A stretch of 64,000 nt of DNA from Bacteroides sp. MSB163 (lineage in GTDB: Bacteria; Bacteroidota; Bacteroidia; Bacteroidales; Bacteroidaceae): contig NZ_CP143867.1 of NCBI RefSeq assembly GCF_036416795.1, positions 3,960,001 to 4,024,000 on the forward strand. Direction: 5' to 3'. Shown in pieces: positions 16,798 to 24,778 of the stretch. Under the pieces are notes generated by a model, which saw nothing but the letters and a program-made list of their open reading frames with translations, was not told the DNA's origin and ran no database searches. Made by a program: the position numbers and the translations under genes. Position 1 is the stretch's first letter; every line of letters starts with the position of its first letter.

Positions 16798-17699
16798 TGG
16801 ATATCTGAGTTTAAAGTATCATATACAATTTTGGATATACTGGCGATGATAGCTGCATTATCTGCATCGGTTTCCTGCGACTCCATCACGAAGACAGCTA
16901 TATAATATTTCTGTCCGTTGGGCAGGATAACAAAGCCTGCATCATTATCAGCGATCTTTATCCCTTCCGGAGTCCGGTCGGAAGAACCTGTCTTATGACC
17001 TACGATTACGTCAGCGGGTAACTGGCCTTTCAGCTTATCTTTGCCGGTAGAAGTTTCCTGCATGATTGCTTGAAGGAAGTCTTTGTATTGAGTTCCAAAT
17101 AAGGGTTGCTTGTCGGCTATATTCAATAATCTGACTACTTCTTCCGGAGTACTCCAGTTCAGATAAGCATCTCCGGAGGTATGCATGAGGGTTTCTGTTG
17201 CCGCAAGATTACAATCTTTTATTCCTAATGATTTCACATACTCATTTACTTGCTCTATACCGCCGACATATTCTATAAGGATATCACATGTATTGTTATC
17301 GCTTTTCGAAATGGTGTATTTTAGCAACTCTCCGAGAGAAATTGTAATATTCTGATCGGGAAATTTATCTCTTAACGGACTGTATGTGTTGGGCGTCAGT
17401 TGAGAAGACTTCACTTCAATAAGACTATCTAAAGCAATATGCCCTTTATCCATCTTATCCAGAACAGCCAGTCCCACATGAAACTTGAAGATGCTTAACA
17501 GGGGGAAATGGATTTGGTTATTATAAACGGCTACAGTCTCATCATTGGCGAGTACGGCAACGCCTACCGTAGCTTTCTTATCTTTCAGAAGGGAATCTAT
17601 TTGTTGTTCTATCTTCTGTTTCGGGGTGCGGTTGGTGGTATTGCATGCACTGAACAAGATTGCCAGCGCTATACAGCTTAAAAAGAATTTTGCTTTCAT
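16794..17699 (-). CDS. bla: class A (subclass A2) beta-lactamase, CblA-like lipoprotein
   Basis: 301 residues. It hydrolyses beta-lactams, mainly cephalosporins in this group, in the periplasm. A lipobox (ILFSAC, Cys19) suggests membrane anchoring. Active-site motifs: Ser69-I-F-Lys72, Ser133-Asp-Asn135, Glu169 in ATETLMH (the deacylation Glu) and KTGSS near residue 240. The sequences KFHVGLAVLDKMDK, SDNNTCDILIEY and KTGSSDR are close to CblA of B. uniformis and more distant from CepA and CfxA (from memory). It is the first gene of a two-gene unit with the Nudix gene. No mobile element adjoins it, so it is probably a resident chromosomal gene. Confidence 0.92.
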   Translation of the reverse strand: MKAKFFLSCIALAILFSACNTTNRTPKQKIEQQIDSLLKDKKATVGVAVLANDETVAVYNNQIHFPLLSIFKFHVGLAVLDKMDKGHIALDSLIEVKSSQLTPNTYSPLRDKFPDQNITISLGELLKYTISKSDNNTCDILIEYVGGIEQVNEYVKSLGIKDCNLAATETLMHTSGDAYLNWSTPEEVVRLLNIADKQPLFGTQYKDFLQAIMQETSTGKDKLKGQLPADVIVGHKTGSSDRTPEGIKIADNDAGFVILPNGQKYYIAVFVMESQETDADNAAIIASISKIVYDTLNSDIQ

Positions 17700-17746
17700 A
17701 AATGTACTTTAGTAAGTTAATATTAATCCCGGTTTTACTTCTCTTA

Positions 17747-18499
17747 TCATAACAAGTGCAATTCTTTAGCAATCCGGCAAGCTTCAATAGAATTGTTTAC
17801 CTGAAGTTTCTCCAGGATATTTTGCCGGTGCCGGTTTACGGTGTTTATACTAATGGATAATGTCTGGGCAATGTCCTTACTCATTTTTCCCTTATTTATC
17901 AATTGCAGGATTTCTTTTTCCCGCTCTGACAACAGGTCGTTGCAATTCTGCTTTTCCAGTTCGAGGGTTTGCCCGTCTGCCGAGTTAAGAATGGTGCAAC
18001 TTAACGATGTATTCATTGAAAAGTTGTAAAGGCATAAGGATAACCATACACTTCCGTTTGAGTGGCTCGCTATATAAAACATCCTGTGCAAGATGTGTAC
18101 ATACCTGCCTGAATGATCGCGCATGCGCATATTGTGTATAAGGTAGTAGTCCGGACGTTTCTTTTCCGGAACACTTTTCAGAAAGTGGAAGAAGCGGAGT
18201 TCTTGCAAATGCTTTTCTTGTAAGTCATCCGGATGGATGTGACTGAATATTTCTTCTTCCCATATCGACTGAATGGTCTTGGCGGTATTTCGTTCTGCCA
18301 GTCCCAGTTTCTCGGCTACTCCGCCGTAATAAATATAACTAATATTGGCTTTCATATCGCTCAACACCGCTATGGCATTTTCGGTTTGTGCATATATGGA
18401 AGCTATATGTTTGCACTCATTCAGGCGTTCCGTCTGTTTCTGTTCTTCGGTGAACGCTTGTTTCAGTAGCTCTTTTTTCAGTTTATTTACGATGTCCAT
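17747..18499 (-). CDS. LuxR-family transcriptional regulator with PAS-like N-terminus
   Basis: 250 residues. The C-terminal LuxR/GerE helix-turn-helix (about 185-248) reads LSEREKEILQLINKGKMSKDI then LSISINTVNRHRQNILEKL, a complete HTH. The N-terminal 170 residues resemble a PAS sensor (SYIYYGGVAEKLGL, FSHIHPDDL, RMRDHSGRYVHILHRMF). No receiver domain or membrane segment is visible. It is divergent from the acetyltransferase gene; the shared region contains the 18-bp palindrome at 18558-18575. The beta-lactamase gene follows 47 bp downstream on the same strand, so this regulator could share its transcript or control it (inference). Confidence 0.85.
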   Translation of the reverse strand: MDIVNKLKKELLKQAFTEEQKQTERLNECKHIASIYAQTENAIAVLSDMKANISYIYYGGVAEKLGLAERNTAKTIQSIWEEEIFSHIHPDDLQEKHLQELRFFHFLKSVPEKKRPDYYLIHNMRMRDHSGRYVHILHRMFYIASHSNGSVWLSLCLYNFSMNTSLSCTILNSADGQTLELEKQNCNDLLSEREKEILQLINKGKMSKDIAQTLSISINTVNRHRQNILEKLQVNNSIEACRIAKELHLL

Positions 18500-18534
18500 A
18501 CGGTATGGAGATGGAAAAATGGTTATTAATCAGT

Positions 18535-18575
18535 ATTGCCGACTTATCTGTAAGCCTTTACCTTTGCAAAGGTAA
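18535..18575 (+). promoter_or_regulatory. acetyltransferase promoter and palindromic double -7 box
   Basis: Forward promoter: ATTG (18535-18538), 20 bp, TACCTTTG (18559-18566). The -7 box is half of a perfect 18-bp palindrome, TTACCTTTGCAAAGGTAA (18558-18575), whose other half is a -7 box for the reverse strand (18567-18574). No good reverse -33 is visible. Divergent promoters for 18613 (+) and 18499 (-) may therefore overlap head to head. Confidence 0.6.
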
Positions 18576-18612
18576 TGAAAACTAATGGTTATTTATTTAG
18601 GTGCAATAAATT

Positions 18613-19170
18613 ATGGAGAGTGAAAAAGCAAAAGCGAAAGCCGGGAAATTGTATGATGCCAATAATGATATAGAGCTTGTGTCGGAGAGGGAAGCTTGCA
18701 AAGAAGTATGTTATGAACTGAATAGCTTGCGCCCTTCACAGAAGAAGGAACGGGAGAGCATTATCCGCCGACTGTTTGGTAAGACCGGAAAATCTTTCCT
18801 GATAGAACAGCCGTTTTATTGTGATTACGGATATAATATCGAAATAGGGGAGAACTTCTATTCGAATGTGAATTGCGTCATTCTGGATGGAGCTAAAGTT
18901 ACATTTGGCGATAATGTTTTTGTGGCTCCGAATTGTGGTTTCTATACTGCCGGACATGCCTTGGATGCGGAACAGAGAATCCAAGGACTTGAATATGCTT
19001 ATCCTATCACTATCGGAAATAATGTGTGGATTGGTGCCCAGGTCTGTGTGTTGCCGGGAGTGACGATTGGTGATAATACGATTATTGGTGCCGGAAGTGT
19101 GGTTACAAAGAGTATTCCTGCCAATGTGCTGGCTGTCGGTAATCCTTGCCGGGTGGTTCGTCAGATATAA
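18613..19170 (+). CDS. maa: maltose/galactoside O-acetyltransferase family protein
   Basis: 185 residues, the standard length. It transfers acetyl from acetyl-CoA to a sugar hydroxyl in the cytoplasm. An N-terminal Mac domain (MESEKAKAKAGKLYDANN, to about 55) precedes left-handed beta-helix hexapeptide repeats (about 70-180: IEIGENFYSNVNCVILDGA, ITIGNNVWIGAQVCVLPGV, TIGDNTIIGAGSVVTKSI). The catalytic His is in YTAGHALDAEQR (about 118). Ends VGNPCRVVRQI as usual. The true acceptor sugar is unknown. Confidence 0.92.
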   Translation: MESEKAKAKAGKLYDANNDIELVSEREACKEVCYELNSLRPSQKKERESIIRRLFGKTGKSFLIEQPFYCDYGYNIEIGENFYSNVNCVILDGAKVTFGDNVFVAPNCGFYTAGHALDAEQRIQGLEYAYPITIGNNVWIGAQVCVLPGVTIGDNTIIGAGSVVTKSIPANVLAVGNPCRVVRQI

Positions 19171-19200
19171 GAATAACGATTAATTAAAATAACACGGAAA

Positions 19201-19854
19201 ATGAAGAAATTACTTTTTGGCCTGTTGATGGCTGTTGTGGCGCAAACTTCTTTTGCGCAGACGTTAGAGAAAATGCAATGGTTTAATGAACCCGAACAGT
19301 GGGAGATAAAAGATAAAACCCTTTCGATGTTTGTCACTCCGCAAAGCGATTACTGGCGCATCTCCCATTATGGTTTTACGGTAGATGACGCTCCTTTCTA
19401 TTATTCGGTTTATGGTGGCGAGTTCGAGGCGAAGGTGAAGATAACAGGTGATTATAAAGAGCGTTTCGACCAGGCGGGACTAATGCTCCGCATCGACCAT
19501 GAGAACTATATCAAAGCAGGTATAGAGTTTGTGGACGGAAAGTTTAATCTGAGTACAGTAGTCACCCATAAGACAAGTGATTGGAGTGTGATTACTCTGG
19601 ATAAGCCGGTTCCATATATCTGGATTAAGGCAGTCCGTCGTCTGGATGCGGTTGAAATCTTCTATTCCTTTGATGATAAGACGTATATAATGATGCGCAA
19701 TGCATGGTTACAAGACAATATTCCCGTTAAGGTGGGGTTGATGGCAGCCTGCCCGGACGGAGATGGATTTAAGGTTAAGTTTGAGAATTTTAAGGTGAAG
19801 CATCTGCCTGATATGCGCAGGGTGGATTGGTTGAAGAAGAAGAATACGGAATAA
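19201..19854 (+). CDS. DUF1349 (concanavalin-like) exported protein
   Basis: 217 residues with a signal peptide (MKKLLFGLLMAVVAQTSFAQ). The mature part is a single jelly-roll domain of the DUF1349 type: WEIKDKTLSMFVTPQSDYWR, then FEAKVKITGDYKERFDQAGL, LRIDHENYIKAGIE and KVGLMAACPDGDGFKVKF. Members are lectin-like and are sometimes annotated as regulation of enolase. A carbohydrate or glycoprotein ligand in the periplasm is plausible (inference). It is 30 bp downstream of the acetyltransferase gene, likely co-transcribed, with a terminator at 19891-19922. Confidence 0.82.
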   Translation: MKKLLFGLLMAVVAQTSFAQTLEKMQWFNEPEQWEIKDKTLSMFVTPQSDYWRISHYGFTVDDAPFYYSVYGGEFEAKVKITGDYKERFDQAGLMLRIDHENYIKAGIEFVDGKFNLSTVVTHKTSDWSVITLDKPVPYIWIKAVRRLDAVEIFYSFDDKTYIMMRNAWLQDNIPVKVGLMAACPDGDGFKVKFENFKVKHLPDMRRVDWLKKKNTE

Positions 19855-19890
19855 CACGTTGTGTTTATGTCACTTCAGGTAATAGAGCAT

Positions 19891-19922
19891 AGAGTGGCTG
19901 TCCGGTCAGGAACAGCTACTCT
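19891..19922. terminator. bidirectional hairpin between convergent genes
   Basis: AGAGTGGCTGTCC (19891-19903) pairs with GGAACAGCTACTCT (19909-19922) with one bulge and wobble pairs. It is followed by a T-rich stretch on the forward strand. Confidence 0.6.
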
Positions 19923-19957
19923 TTGTGTTTTCTGATGGTATACTCCTTTCAACACCT

Positions 19958-20215
19958 TCATTTGGCCAAATCCTCCCACATTTTATCAGACTCTTTCTCT
20001 ATATCCATATCTGCGGGAAGCTCTCCTATCACCATATCCTGCACTTCTTTGGAAATAGGGCGTGTATGTCTGGGCTTGCTTTTAACCGCAGGACCGTTTA
20101 TGGTCAATAGATCGCCAAGCTTTTTCTTTACTTCCGCTAACAATGAGGCGTTATCAATATTCAGTATGGCGTGTGCCAGGCGAGCTTTATCGGCTTCAAG
20201 TTCTAATGTTGTCAT
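19958..20215 (-). CDS. orphan antitoxin-like small protein
   Basis: 85 residues. The N-terminus (MTTLELEADKARLAHAILN) and a short Lys/Pro-rich middle with an acidic end (DMDIEKESDKMWEDLAK) resemble the Bacteroides antitoxins that accompany RelE/ParE toxins. The gene after its stop codon should be the toxin, but only a hairpin and a 28-codon open frame follow, so no toxin partner is present. A reverse-strand -7 box (CAAAGGTA complement, 20255-20262) lies 40 bp upstream. The function as a lone regulator or remnant is unknown. Confidence 0.5.
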   Translation of the reverse strand: MTTLELEADKARLAHAILNIDNASLLAEVKKKLGDLLTINGPAVKSKPRHTRPISKEVQDMVIGELPADMDIEKESDKMWEDLAK

Positions 20216-20440
20216 AATTTTACTTCCTTATTGTTTAGTATGATGCTACTTCTGCAAAGGTAACAATGTTTTTGGAAAAAGGTTATGCTGTGCGATTGAA
20301 ATCGTACTTCATTAGCTATAATAAACATATTACACGAAGTTCATATAACATGTGAAATTTGAGTTATATGAGTATGTATTTGATTGAATTCATCTATACC
20401 CGGATGAAGAGACACGACCTATGAATTCCTGTATCACCTT

Positions 20441-20475
20441 TGCAACCCGGTTGCACTCCCCATCCCTTACCTTTG
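20441..20475 (+). promoter_or_regulatory. promoter with candidate operator for the P-type ATPase operon
   Basis: A -7 box TACCTTTG lies at 20468-20475. The position expected for the -33 box is covered by a dyad TGCAACC-C-GGTTGCA (20441-20455, perfect 7-bp arms). No TTTG stands at the right distance, so the promoter may need or respond to a bound regulator. The Fur-family gene of the same operon is the obvious candidate. Confidence 0.45.
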
Positions 20476-20503
20476 TACCGGACAAAATAATAAGATTAAG
20501 ATT

Positions 20504-22453
20504 ATGGAAACAAAATGTCAGTGTTGTTGTGCACATACACATACTTCTCCGCAGAGCAAAGAGAAAGAGCAATCTATAATCCGTAAGATAGGAGCTCCGG
20601 TGCTATCAGGTATATTCCTTATCACGGGTATCATCTTCCAGCATCAGGAATGGGTAGGATTCAGCCATCCGGTGGTTGAATTTTGCTGGTTCCTGTTGGG
20701 CTTCCTGCCCGTGGGACTTCCTGTGATGCGCGAAGCATGGGAGGGCATCTTGCGGAAAGACTGGTTCAATGAATTCTCCCTGATGGCTTTAGCCTCCCTC
20801 GGAGCATTCTATATCGGAGAATATCCGGAAGCGCTTGCCGTGATGCTACTCTATACCCTGGGAGAGATGTTGCAGGATAAAGCCGTGAACCAGGCTACCC
20901 GCAATATCCGTGGCCTGCTCGATGTGCGCCCCGAACGGGTGGATGTATATCGTGAAAACACGCTCCGCACAGTCTCTCCCCGTGACGTCAATGTGGGAGA
21001 AACCATTGAAGTAAAACCCGGCGAGCGTGTCCCTCTGGACGGAACTCTGCAAAACCCGCAGGCCGTTTTCGATACTTCGGCGCTGACCGGGGAGAGCATG
21101 CCCTGCAATGTATCCGCAGGCGGTGATGTCCTTGCCGGTATGATTGTCAGCGGACAGGCGGTGCGCATACTGGTGACGAAACCTTACGACTACAGCACGC
21201 TGGCACGCATCCTCAACCTTGTGCAGGACGCAGCAGAGCGCAAAGCGCCTGCCGAACTGTTTATCCGCCGGTTTGCCCGCATCTATACACCGATTGTCGT
21301 GCTTCTGGCTGTCCTGATAGTAGCCCTTCCCGCACTTGTTGCGGCGGTGCATCCGGGCTTCGACTATGTGTTCAACGATTGGCTCTATCGTGGCCTGGTA
21401 TTTCTCGTAATATCCTGCCCGTGCGCACTGATTATCAGCATCCCGTTGGGCTATTTCGGAGGAATAGGGGCGGCTTCCCGTATGGGAATCCTGTTTAAGG
21501 GCAGCAATTATCTGGATGCCATCACCCGCGTGAATGCCATCGTCTTCGACAAAACAGGCACGCTGACCACCGGCAGTTTCCGTGTGACGTCCATGCAGGC
21601 GGCAGGGCTTACGGAAGATGAATTGCTGCGCCTGGTGCTGTCTGTAGAAAAGAAGAGCACCCATCCTGTGGCACAAGCCGTTGTCCGCTTCGCAGCCGAA
21701 CGGGGTGTAGAACCTCTGGAAGTAACTACATTGAATGAACTGGCAGGTTATGGTCTGGAAGCCGAAGTAGGCCCCCGCAAAGTCCTTGTCGGCAACATCC
21801 GCCTGTTGAAGGACCGCAAGATAACTGTACCCGAAGAACTTACGGACTGTGTGGCCACTGTCGTTGTCTGTGCCATCGACGGGCAGTATGCCGGTTGCCT
21901 GCTGCTTTCGGACACTTTGAAGGAGGATGCCATGGATGCTATAAAAAAAATAAAGGCTTTAAAAATAGATAATATTCAAATGTTATCTGGTGATAAACAG
22001 GAGATTGTTGATATCTTTGCCGCAGAATTGGGCATTGACAAGGCTTACGGTGACTTGCTTCCCGAAGATAAAGCCGTCCATCTGGAACAGCTCAATTCTG
22101 CCCCGGACGTGTCCGTAGCCTTTGTGGGCGATGGCATGAATGACGCTCCCGTACTGGCTCTCAGTGATGTGGGGATTGCGATGGGAGAGCTGGGTTCGGA
22201 TGCCGCTATCGAAAGTGCAGATGTAGTTATCCAGACCGACCAACCGTCGCGGGTGGCAACAGCCATTTCCATCGGACGGGCCACAAGACGGATTGTGATG
22301 CAAAATATTATCGGTGCCATCACCGTGAAAATATTGGTTTTGCTTGCGGGTGCTTTCGGCTTTGCCACGCTTTGGGCAGCGGTGTTTGCCGATGTCGGGG
22401 TAGCTTTGCTGGTTGTTCTCAATTCGGTTCGCATATTAGGCAAGAAGTTCTGA
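20504..22453 (+). CDS. heavy-metal translocating P1B-type ATPase
   Basis: 649 residues. It exports a transition metal (Zn/Cd/Pb or Cu) across the inner membrane. The N-terminus has only a short Cys/His cluster (CQCCCAHTHT) instead of an HMA domain. The metal site CPC is in SCPCALIISIPLGYFGG (about 303-306), the phosphorylation site is Asp349 in DKTGTLT, the nucleotide-domain HP is in KSTHPVAQAVV (about 386), and the hinge motif is GDGMNDAPVLALSDVGIAMG (about 544). The CPC form with this overall pattern favours the Zn/Cd (ZntA/CadA) class but Cu cannot be excluded. It overlaps nothing and is 5 bp upstream of the Fur-family gene. Base use is GC-rich except a short AT-rich patch (21935-22018). 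Confidence 0.93.
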   Translation: METKCQCCCAHTHTSPQSKEKEQSIIRKIGAPVLSGIFLITGIIFQHQEWVGFSHPVVEFCWFLLGFLPVGLPVMREAWEGILRKDWFNEFSLMALASLGAFYIGEYPEALAVMLLYTLGEMLQDKAVNQATRNIRGLLDVRPERVDVYRENTLRTVSPRDVNVGETIEVKPGERVPLDGTLQNPQAVFDTSALTGESMPCNVSAGGDVLAGMIVSGQAVRILVTKPYDYSTLARILNLVQDAAERKAPAELFIRRFARIYTPIVVLLAVLIVALPALVAAVHPGFDYVFNDWLYRGLVFLVISCPCALIISIPLGYFGGIGAASRMGILFKGSNYLDAITRVNAIVFDKTGTLTTGSFRVTSMQAAGLTEDELLRLVLSVEKKSTHPVAQAVVRFAAERGVEPLEVTTLNELAGYGLEAEVGPRKVLVGNIRLLKDRKITVPEELTDCVATVVVCAIDGQYAGCLLLSDTLKEDAMDAIKKIKALKIDNIQMLSGDKQEIVDIFAAELGIDKAYGDLLPEDKAVHLEQLNSAPDVSVAFVGDGMNDAPVLALSDVGIAMGELGSDAAIESADVVIQTDQPSRVATAISIGRATRRIVMQNIIGAITVKILVLLAGAFGFATLWAAVFADVGVALLVVLNSVRILGKKF

Positions 22454-22458
22454 GTAGT

Positions 22459-22896
22459 ATGAAAGACGTATATCTACATAAATTGTCCCTTCGGGATATC
22501 AAACCTACAGCGATGAGGCTGTTGATTCTCCGCACCATGATGGAGATGAGGCGGGCTGTGTCCATGGCAGATTTGGAAGATAAACTCGATACGGTTGATA
22601 AATCCACTATTTTCCGGACACTGACCTTGTTTCTTTCCCATCACCTGATACATGGTGTGGACGACGGAAGCGGTTCATTGAAGTATGCCGTTTGCGAAGA
22701 CTGCTGTATGTGTACGGTGGAAGACCAGCACATGCACTTCTATTGCGAGCGTTGCCATAAAACCTATTGCATCCGGAGTGTGCACGCCCCGTCAGTCTCG
22801 CTTCCGGAGGGATTCATGCAGACGGGAATTAATTATGTAATCAAGGGGATTTGCGCCGACTGCGCAGTCCATAAGAAAATAGACACAGACGATTGA
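22459..22896 (+). CDS. Fur-family metal-responsive regulator
   Basis: 145 residues from ATG 22459. The frame is open further upstream but runs inside the ATPase gene. The N-terminal winged helix spans about 1-75 (PTAMRLLILRTMMEMRRAV, VDKSTIFRTLTLFLSHHLI). The C-terminal metal and dimer domain is Cys- and His-rich: CEDCCMC, HMHFYCERCHKTYC and CADCAVH. The two CxxC pairs (CERC, CADC) match the structural zinc site of Fur/Zur. It is sandwiched between the exporter gene (5 bp) and a TPR-AraC gene (4 bp), so the three form one operon. A zinc- or copper-type sensor is more likely than iron (inference from context). Confidence 0.88.
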   Translation: MKDVYLHKLSLRDIKPTAMRLLILRTMMEMRRAVSMADLEDKLDTVDKSTIFRTLTLFLSHHLIHGVDDGSGSLKYAVCEDCCMCTVEDQHMHFYCERCHKTYCIRSVHAPSVSLPEGFMQTGINYVIKGICADCAVHKKIDTDD

Positions 22897-22900
22897 GCGT

Positions 22901-24637
22901 ATGAGACATTTCTATATATGTCTCCTCTTGTTAGGCTTTCTGTCAGCATCTGCCTTGGCAAGCGGAGATAAAGAAACAAAGGATATATATACGGAACAGT
23001 ATATCACGGACATCTATATGGATGAACCGGAACGCGCGTTGCAACTGCTGGATGAAGCTGAAACAAAGCAAGCGTTGCCCATATACATGGTGGATGATTT
23101 GCGTAGCATGGTCTACTCATACCTGTATCAGGATAAATCGGCATTCCACTATGCCCGCCGGGCCTATGTGCACGATTCTATCTCCGGGAACAACCCTGAT
23201 CATGTGTTGAAGATGACCATAATCCTTGCCGACCTCTCCCATACCCTGAGTGACTATAAAGAAAGCAACCGTTATGCGGTTGAAGGACTGGAACTGGCAC
23301 GCAGGCTCGACGACCCGCAGTCAGAATGCAAGTTACTCTTCTGTATGGGCGAGAACAAATGGATGCTGTCATTGAAAGAGGAAGGGTATGAGCTTTTCGA
23401 CAAGGCAATTGCCCTGTTGGATGGCAGGAAAGATAAACTGAGCAAGTCGATGCTCTCCTACTTCTATGGGGTAAAGATGGGATACCTGATTAATGATAAC
23501 CGGCTGAAAGATGCCTTGCAGGTAGGTTTGCAGCGTGAGAAACTGTTGGACGGGATGAAAGGCAATCCGGAAGTGCGTGAGGCTTTCCTCGACCAGCAAT
23601 ACGGATATGTCTATTCCAAATTGTCCCGCATCTGCCATTTGCTGGGAGATGTGGAACGTGGGAAAGAGTACCATAAAAAATACCAGTCTACCCATGTCTA
23701 TAACACTCCTGCCGGTAAGCGCGATGCCACCCCTTATCTGTTTGTCACCAAACAATATCAGGCTGTAATAGACCATTGCCGCGACTTCAAGGAGCTGATG
23801 CGTCAGCAAGATACCTTGAATACCCAGTACGTCGGTGTTCTGCAACGGGAGATAGACGCCTATCTTGCCCTGAAAGACTATGAGAAAGTCGCCGCACTGC
23901 GTGCTTCCATCCTGTCCATAACGGACAGCATCTATCGGCGTGATAAAACCAATGCCGCGCTGGAACTGGACAACCTTTACGAAGTGAACGAGAAGGAAGC
24001 CCGCATTGCGGAACAGGCTTTCCAACTAACCATACGCACCATTACATTAGTCTTCATCTTCTGTGTTTCCTTGTTATCACTGTTCTTCCTGTGGCGCATG
24101 TGGCTGCAAAACCGCAAAATCAAGTGTAAGAACCAAGTGCTGGTGCAGCGCATCAACGAGCAGATGTCCATGCAGACGGAGATGAACCGCCTGCAGGCTG
24201 ATGCCGAGAGAATGTCGGAAGGCCAGCCTTTCCCGGAAACCGGGCAGACAGAACCGGAAGCATCCGATGGTAACGAAGAGGAAGCCCAGATGAATAAGAT
24301 GATTTTCGGCAAACTGGATTATATTATCAAACGGGATAACCTGTATCTGTCCGCCGACATATCGAGAGAAGAACTTGCCCGGATGGTCAAGATGAACAAT
24401 ACCCGTTTTGCCCGGATGATAAAAGAGAATACGGATACCAATTTGAACGGATATCTCAATGACCTCCGCTTGAATTATGCCATGCATTTATTGAAGGAAC
24501 ATCCTGAATATACATTACGTGCCATTGCCGAAGCGTCAGGCATCAATAGTATGCCTACTTTCCACCAATTGTTCAAGGCAAGGACGGGAATGACTCCTTC
24601 CGAATTTAAGAATGCAGAGAAGGAATTGAAAAAATAA
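22901..24637 (+). CDS. membrane TPR-AraC transcriptional regulator
   Basis: 578 residues. There is a signal peptide or N-terminal anchor (MRHFYICLLLLGFLSASALA), a long helical TPR region (about 30-370), one membrane segment (about 377-400, ITLVFIFCVSLLSLFFLW), a charged linker with a Glu/Pro-rich stretch (about 430-470), and a C-terminal AraC helix-turn-helix (about 475-575: SREELARMVKMNNTRFARMI, LRAIAEASGINSMPTFHQLF, TGMTPSEFKNAEK). Same plan as 5140-7050. It is 4 bp downstream of the Fur-family gene, so it is expressed with the metal exporter. Regulatory target unknown. Confidence 0.83.
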   Translation: MRHFYICLLLLGFLSASALASGDKETKDIYTEQYITDIYMDEPERALQLLDEAETKQALPIYMVDDLRSMVYSYLYQDKSAFHYARRAYVHDSISGNNPDHVLKMTIILADLSHTLSDYKESNRYAVEGLELARRLDDPQSECKLLFCMGENKWMLSLKEEGYELFDKAIALLDGRKDKLSKSMLSYFYGVKMGYLINDNRLKDALQVGLQREKLLDGMKGNPEVREAFLDQQYGYVYSKLSRICHLLGDVERGKEYHKKYQSTHVYNTPAGKRDATPYLFVTKQYQAVIDHCRDFKELMRQQDTLNTQYVGVLQREIDAYLALKDYEKVAALRASILSITDSIYRRDKTNAALELDNLYEVNEKEARIAEQAFQLTIRTITLVFIFCVSLLSLFFLWRMWLQNRKIKCKNQVLVQRINEQMSMQTEMNRLQADAERMSEGQPFPETGQTEPEASDGNEEEAQMNKMIFGKLDYIIKRDNLYLSADISREELARMVKMNNTRFARMIKENTDTNLNGYLNDLRLNYAMHLLKEHPEYTLRAIAEASGINSMPTFHQLFKARTGMTPSEFKNAEKELKK

Positions 24638-24778
24638 TATTCTGTATATCAGTGATATATTACTTTTTTTAATATACTTGAGGACAATTCTTTATATGTA
24701 TGACAAACTGTATATCAGTTATTTTTGCGATATTTTATTCCTTTGCAAAATAATAACGACAAAAAATCTGTATATACA

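Noticed and set aside
19855..19957. Toxin partner for the antitoxin-like gene
   Set aside because: A 28-codon frame overlaps the antitoxin stop (MKVLKGVY...), but it runs through the terminator hairpin and has no toxin motif.
20846..21676. 276-codon frame antisense to the P-type ATPase gene
   Set aside because: His/Gln-rich composition typical of the complement of a GC-rich gene; no domain, no promoter.
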